In this document: in pieces, positions 4,397-6,391 of the stretch
Layout of the letters: the number at the start of each line of letters is the position of its first letter
Numbering within the stretch: position 1 is the stretch's first letter
Assembly: GCA_002338605.1 (NCBI GenBank)
Contig: DDIP01000128.1
Span: 1-6,391 of the forward strand
Length of the DNA stretch: 6,391 nucleotides
Source of the DNA: Proteobacteria bacterium UBA1847
GTDB lineage: Bacteria > Pseudomonadota > Gammaproteobacteria > Steroidobacterales > Woeseiaceae
Direction of reading: 5' to 3'
The notes under the pieces: model-generated
What the model was told of the DNA's origin: nothing
Database searches by the model: none
Seen by the model: the letters and a program-made list of their open reading frames with translations, nothing else
Made by a program: the position numbers and the translations under genes

Positions 4397-6391
4397 TCAA
4401 GCGCTCGGAAGGTTGAGCTTCTCTCGATAGACACCTATGCGTTTTCGTGCCTTGTCCACCACGTCCGAGTAGAACAGAAGCTCCGAGTAGAGTTGGCCGA
4501 TGGCAATCTGAGTATCGGGTTCTTTTACGTCATCTGTGCTAAAGAAGCCATTGGCGCCTGGAAGACGGTTATACCCTCGGAGGCGGATGGGATTTATGGT
4601 GTCGCCAATGAGGTATCCATAGAACTTCTTCAGGCGGCCTTTGGACTTCGCCGCGAGCAGCGTTGCGTATTCCATGAGATCGTTGTCGTGTTCGTCAAGG
4701 CTCACACCGGGCGCCTTGAATTCAACTATCACTACCGAACCTTCTGCGTTGAACAGCGCGATGTCCGGGCGACCACCGCTATTTTCATCGGAGATCCGGT
4801 CCAAGAGATCGCCGACGGCATCATCAATGTCGGGTTCAAATAGGGTATCGCTGCCGTCCCACTTGATTTGGCTCAAAGGTTTATCCGAAGCGATGTACTC
4901 GTAATAATCGTACTCTTCGCTCAGCAACCATACATCGTGGTCTGTCACCTCCTTGCTGTCCTTTCGCATCGGAAAGAAGATGTTGTGGATCAGCGCCTCG
5001 TTGCGGCGGCGTTTCCCATTAGGCAAGTGGGTCTGGACAAAGAGTCTCTTCTTCACGGCCAAATCTAGGACATCGATCAAGTTGGAGCGCCGTACAATGA
5101 GTTGTGAAAGGTTAGCCATATCGATCGTCTTTAGTGAAGATGCAAACTCCCAAGAGAGATCGTTGATCTTCTGACGGAAATCGTCGCTGTCTGGCTCGAG
5201 CTGCTTAATTGCTTCCTTCATCGACAGCAGGCTCGAGGTCTCGTCTACGACTCTCTCTTGAAGGTTCGTAAGTACGCGTTTCGCTACGTCACTCGGAGTG
5301 TCACCAAACTTCACCCGCGTATTGGAGTATGAGAGCATCTCCTCGGACACGCCAAAGTCCTTGGCCACACCATCCACAATCTTTTCCCGTGTCCAGTCGG
5401 GTGGAGTGATCATCTCCTGAACTACGTTGTCGAGTACCCCGAAAATGTCTTCGAAAGTGATCTGCAAGTCACCGAAGATGTCGGGTCCACCGTTCTCCTC
5501 TGGGATTTTGTCGAAACCATCGCGCTGCTCGTTCACGCCCTCATCGAGAAGTTGACCCTCCACCAAGATGATGTGGAAGTAGCCATCGATGGAGTTGTTC
5601 TCGAGAGTCTTGGTCTTTAGGTATCGCCCTGTAATTATCTCGGCGATAGAGGCTTTGGCGCAGAGACCAACCAAGTTTCGAGGCAGCGGATACTTATTCT
5701 CATCAAGTTTGTAATGGGTAACGATGAAGTCTGCCGATACGCCTTGCCCGCCATCAAAGTGCTCGACCTTTACCGGCACTACAGACGTGTGCTCGGGGAT
5801 ATCGCTCGACTGAAGCGTCTGGTGCGAAATTGCGCCGTCCAAGTCGCTTCTTATTTCGATGTTGAAGTCTTCAAGCTCCTCCTTGAGACTCACAAAACGC
5901 TGCAAAAAGTTGAAGAGAACGTGCTGCTTGATCGAATCTGCCTGATAGAGCCGCTGAACGCTAACAGCCGAGAAAACTGTGCCGCCCAGTTTCGGTTCCA
6001 CCCTTGAAAGGGTTACCTTCGTTCCGATCTCGCCCGCTCTTCGCGCCTCGATCCGGAAGTCTTCTGGCTCTATAGCTTTCCGATCCGCCACAGGAGGCAG
6101 GTAAACATGGTGCAGATCATCCACTGTCCGATAAACCGACGAAATCGAAAGTTCGGTAAAGTGGTGGAAGAACTGGACCCTGCCAGTGCCCTTGCACTTT
6201 CCGATCCCGGGTATATTCAGATCGTCTTTGTAGGACGTGTCTTTTGTTAGGAATGCCTTGAGCTGCGCGGGCCCTAGGCCGCAGCCATTGTCCTCGCACT
6301 CGATCGTGAGATCATACCGCTCACCGATTAGGTCGGCCCGCGTTGCGGTCACCCGGAGTTTGGCCTCAAAGGGGGGGGGCGTGGCTTCGTC
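4397..6391 (-). CDS. GHKL ATPase with C-terminal PD-(D/E)XK nuclease-like domain (5' end outside window)
   Basis: 664 residues are visible; the frame stays open to the right edge, so the N-terminus is missing. A GTG at 6352 could be read as a start. However, the residues before it (PPPFEAKLRVTA) continue the expected strand before the ATP-binding motif, so it is probably internal. Counted from the edge, a GHKL fold shows EDNGCGLG (33-40) and GIGKCKGTGRVQFF (62-75). The helix carrying the Asn of the N-box must lie upstream. An S5-like transducer region includes NEQRDGF (287-293). After a helical middle (about 360-435), a conserved block HNIFFP (469-474) to YIASDKPL (499-506) precedes a nuclease core with RPD (541-543) and VEFK (556-559), the D...ExK pattern. 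Prokaryotic MutL/MORC-like GHKL proteins joined to restriction-type nucleases are known from restriction and defence loci. A role in DNA surveillance and cleavage is likely but inferred. The same-strand gene downstream starts 159 bases on. Confidence 0.85.
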   Translation of the reverse strand, partial: DEATPPPFEAKLRVTATRADLIGERYDLTIECEDNGCGLGPAQLKAFLTKDTSYKDDLNIPGIGKCKGTGRVQFFHHFTELSISSVYRTVDDLHHVYLPPVADRKAIEPEDFRIEARRAGEIGTKVTLSRVEPKLGGTVFSAVSVQRLYQADSIKQHVLFNFLQRFVSLKEELEDFNIEIRSDLDGAISHQTLQSSDIPEHTSVVPVKVEHFDGGQGVSADFIVTHYKLDENKYPLPRNLVGLCAKASIAEIITGRYLKTKTLENNSIDGYFHIILVEGQLLDEGVNEQRDGFDKIPEENGGPDIFGDLQITFEDIFGVLDNVVQEMITPPDWTREKIVDGVAKDFGVSEEMLSYSNTRVKFGDTPSDVAKRVLTNLQERVVDETSSLLSMKEAIKQLEPDSDDFRQKINDLSWEFASSLKTIDMANLSQLIVRRSNLIDVLDLAVKKRLFVQTHLPNGKRRRNEALIHNIFFPMRKDSKEVTDHDVWLLSEEYDYYEYIASDKPLSQIKWDGSDTLFEPDIDDAVGDLLDRISDENSGGRPDIALFNAEGSVVIVEFKAPGVSLDEHDNDLMEYATLLAAKSKGRLKKFYGYLIGDTINPIRLRGYNRLPGANGFFSTDDVKEPDTQIAIGQLYSELLFYSDVVDKARKRIGVYREKLNLPSA
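6371..6379. repeat. nine-base G/C homopolymer within the ATPase gene
   Basis: Nine consecutive G on the + strand encode three prolines (CCC CCC CCC) near the N-terminal end of the visible part of the GHKL ATPase. The frame is intact through it. Such tracts are prone to slippage in the cell and to sequencing error, so it is either a possible phase-variable spot or a place where the assembly deserves caution. Confidence 0.6.

Noticed and set aside
6350..6352. GTG at 6352 as the true start of the GHKL ATPase
   Set aside because: The frame remains open to the window edge with sensible sequence before it, and the GHKL N-box helix needed for ATP binding would be missing from a protein starting here.
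1..6391. CRISPR arrays, tRNA or rRNA genes, insertion sequences
   Set aside because: No regularly spaced direct repeats, tRNA-like cloverleaf or transposase-like reading frame was seen anywhere in the window.

Overview
The window looks like an accessory (genomic-island) segment of a GC-rich proteobacterium. An alphaproteobacterium is most likely, judging from the style of the AlpA-like protein and the codon use of the left-hand genes. This is inferred from sequence character only. Base composition is patchy: bases 61-120 in the AlpA-like gene are 44/60 G+C, while bases 2101-2160 in the SIR2 gene are 19/60. The right-hand genes therefore probably have a different origin.

Left part, + strand (1-1248): a complete 68-aa AlpA-family DNA-binding protein comes first, of a kind common near integrase genes and in integrated elements. 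A two-gene type II toxin-antitoxin operon of the Xre/MbcA-ParS plus RES class follows. The operon has a good sigma70-type promoter (335-363), two short dyads over the -10 and start site that suit autoregulation, and a stop/start overlap between antitoxin and toxin.

Middle and right part, - strand (1369-6391): three large genes read leftwards. Furthest upstream is a GHKL-type ATPase with a C-terminal PD-(D/E)XK nuclease-like domain; its N-terminus lies beyond the right edge. After a 157-base gap containing two dyads comes a DUF6884-like plus GIY-YIG nuclease-like fusion. This overlaps by 14 bases a protein that joins an N-terminal SIR2 (NAD+-consuming) domain to a C-terminal P-loop domain resembling deoxynucleoside/thymidylate kinases. 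The set has the look of an anti-phage or anti-plasmid defence island: a DNA-surveillance ATPase/nuclease, a second nuclease and an NAD+-depleting effector.

The SIR2-kinase fusion coupled to a DUF6884/GIY-YIG protein does not match any named defence system I can identify, and it is the best candidate here for something undescribed. The kinase domain could sense or process nucleotides made during phage infection and control the SIR2 domain; that mechanism is inference only. The RES toxin and the SIR2 protein, both from NAD+-consuming families, lie convergently about 120 bases apart.
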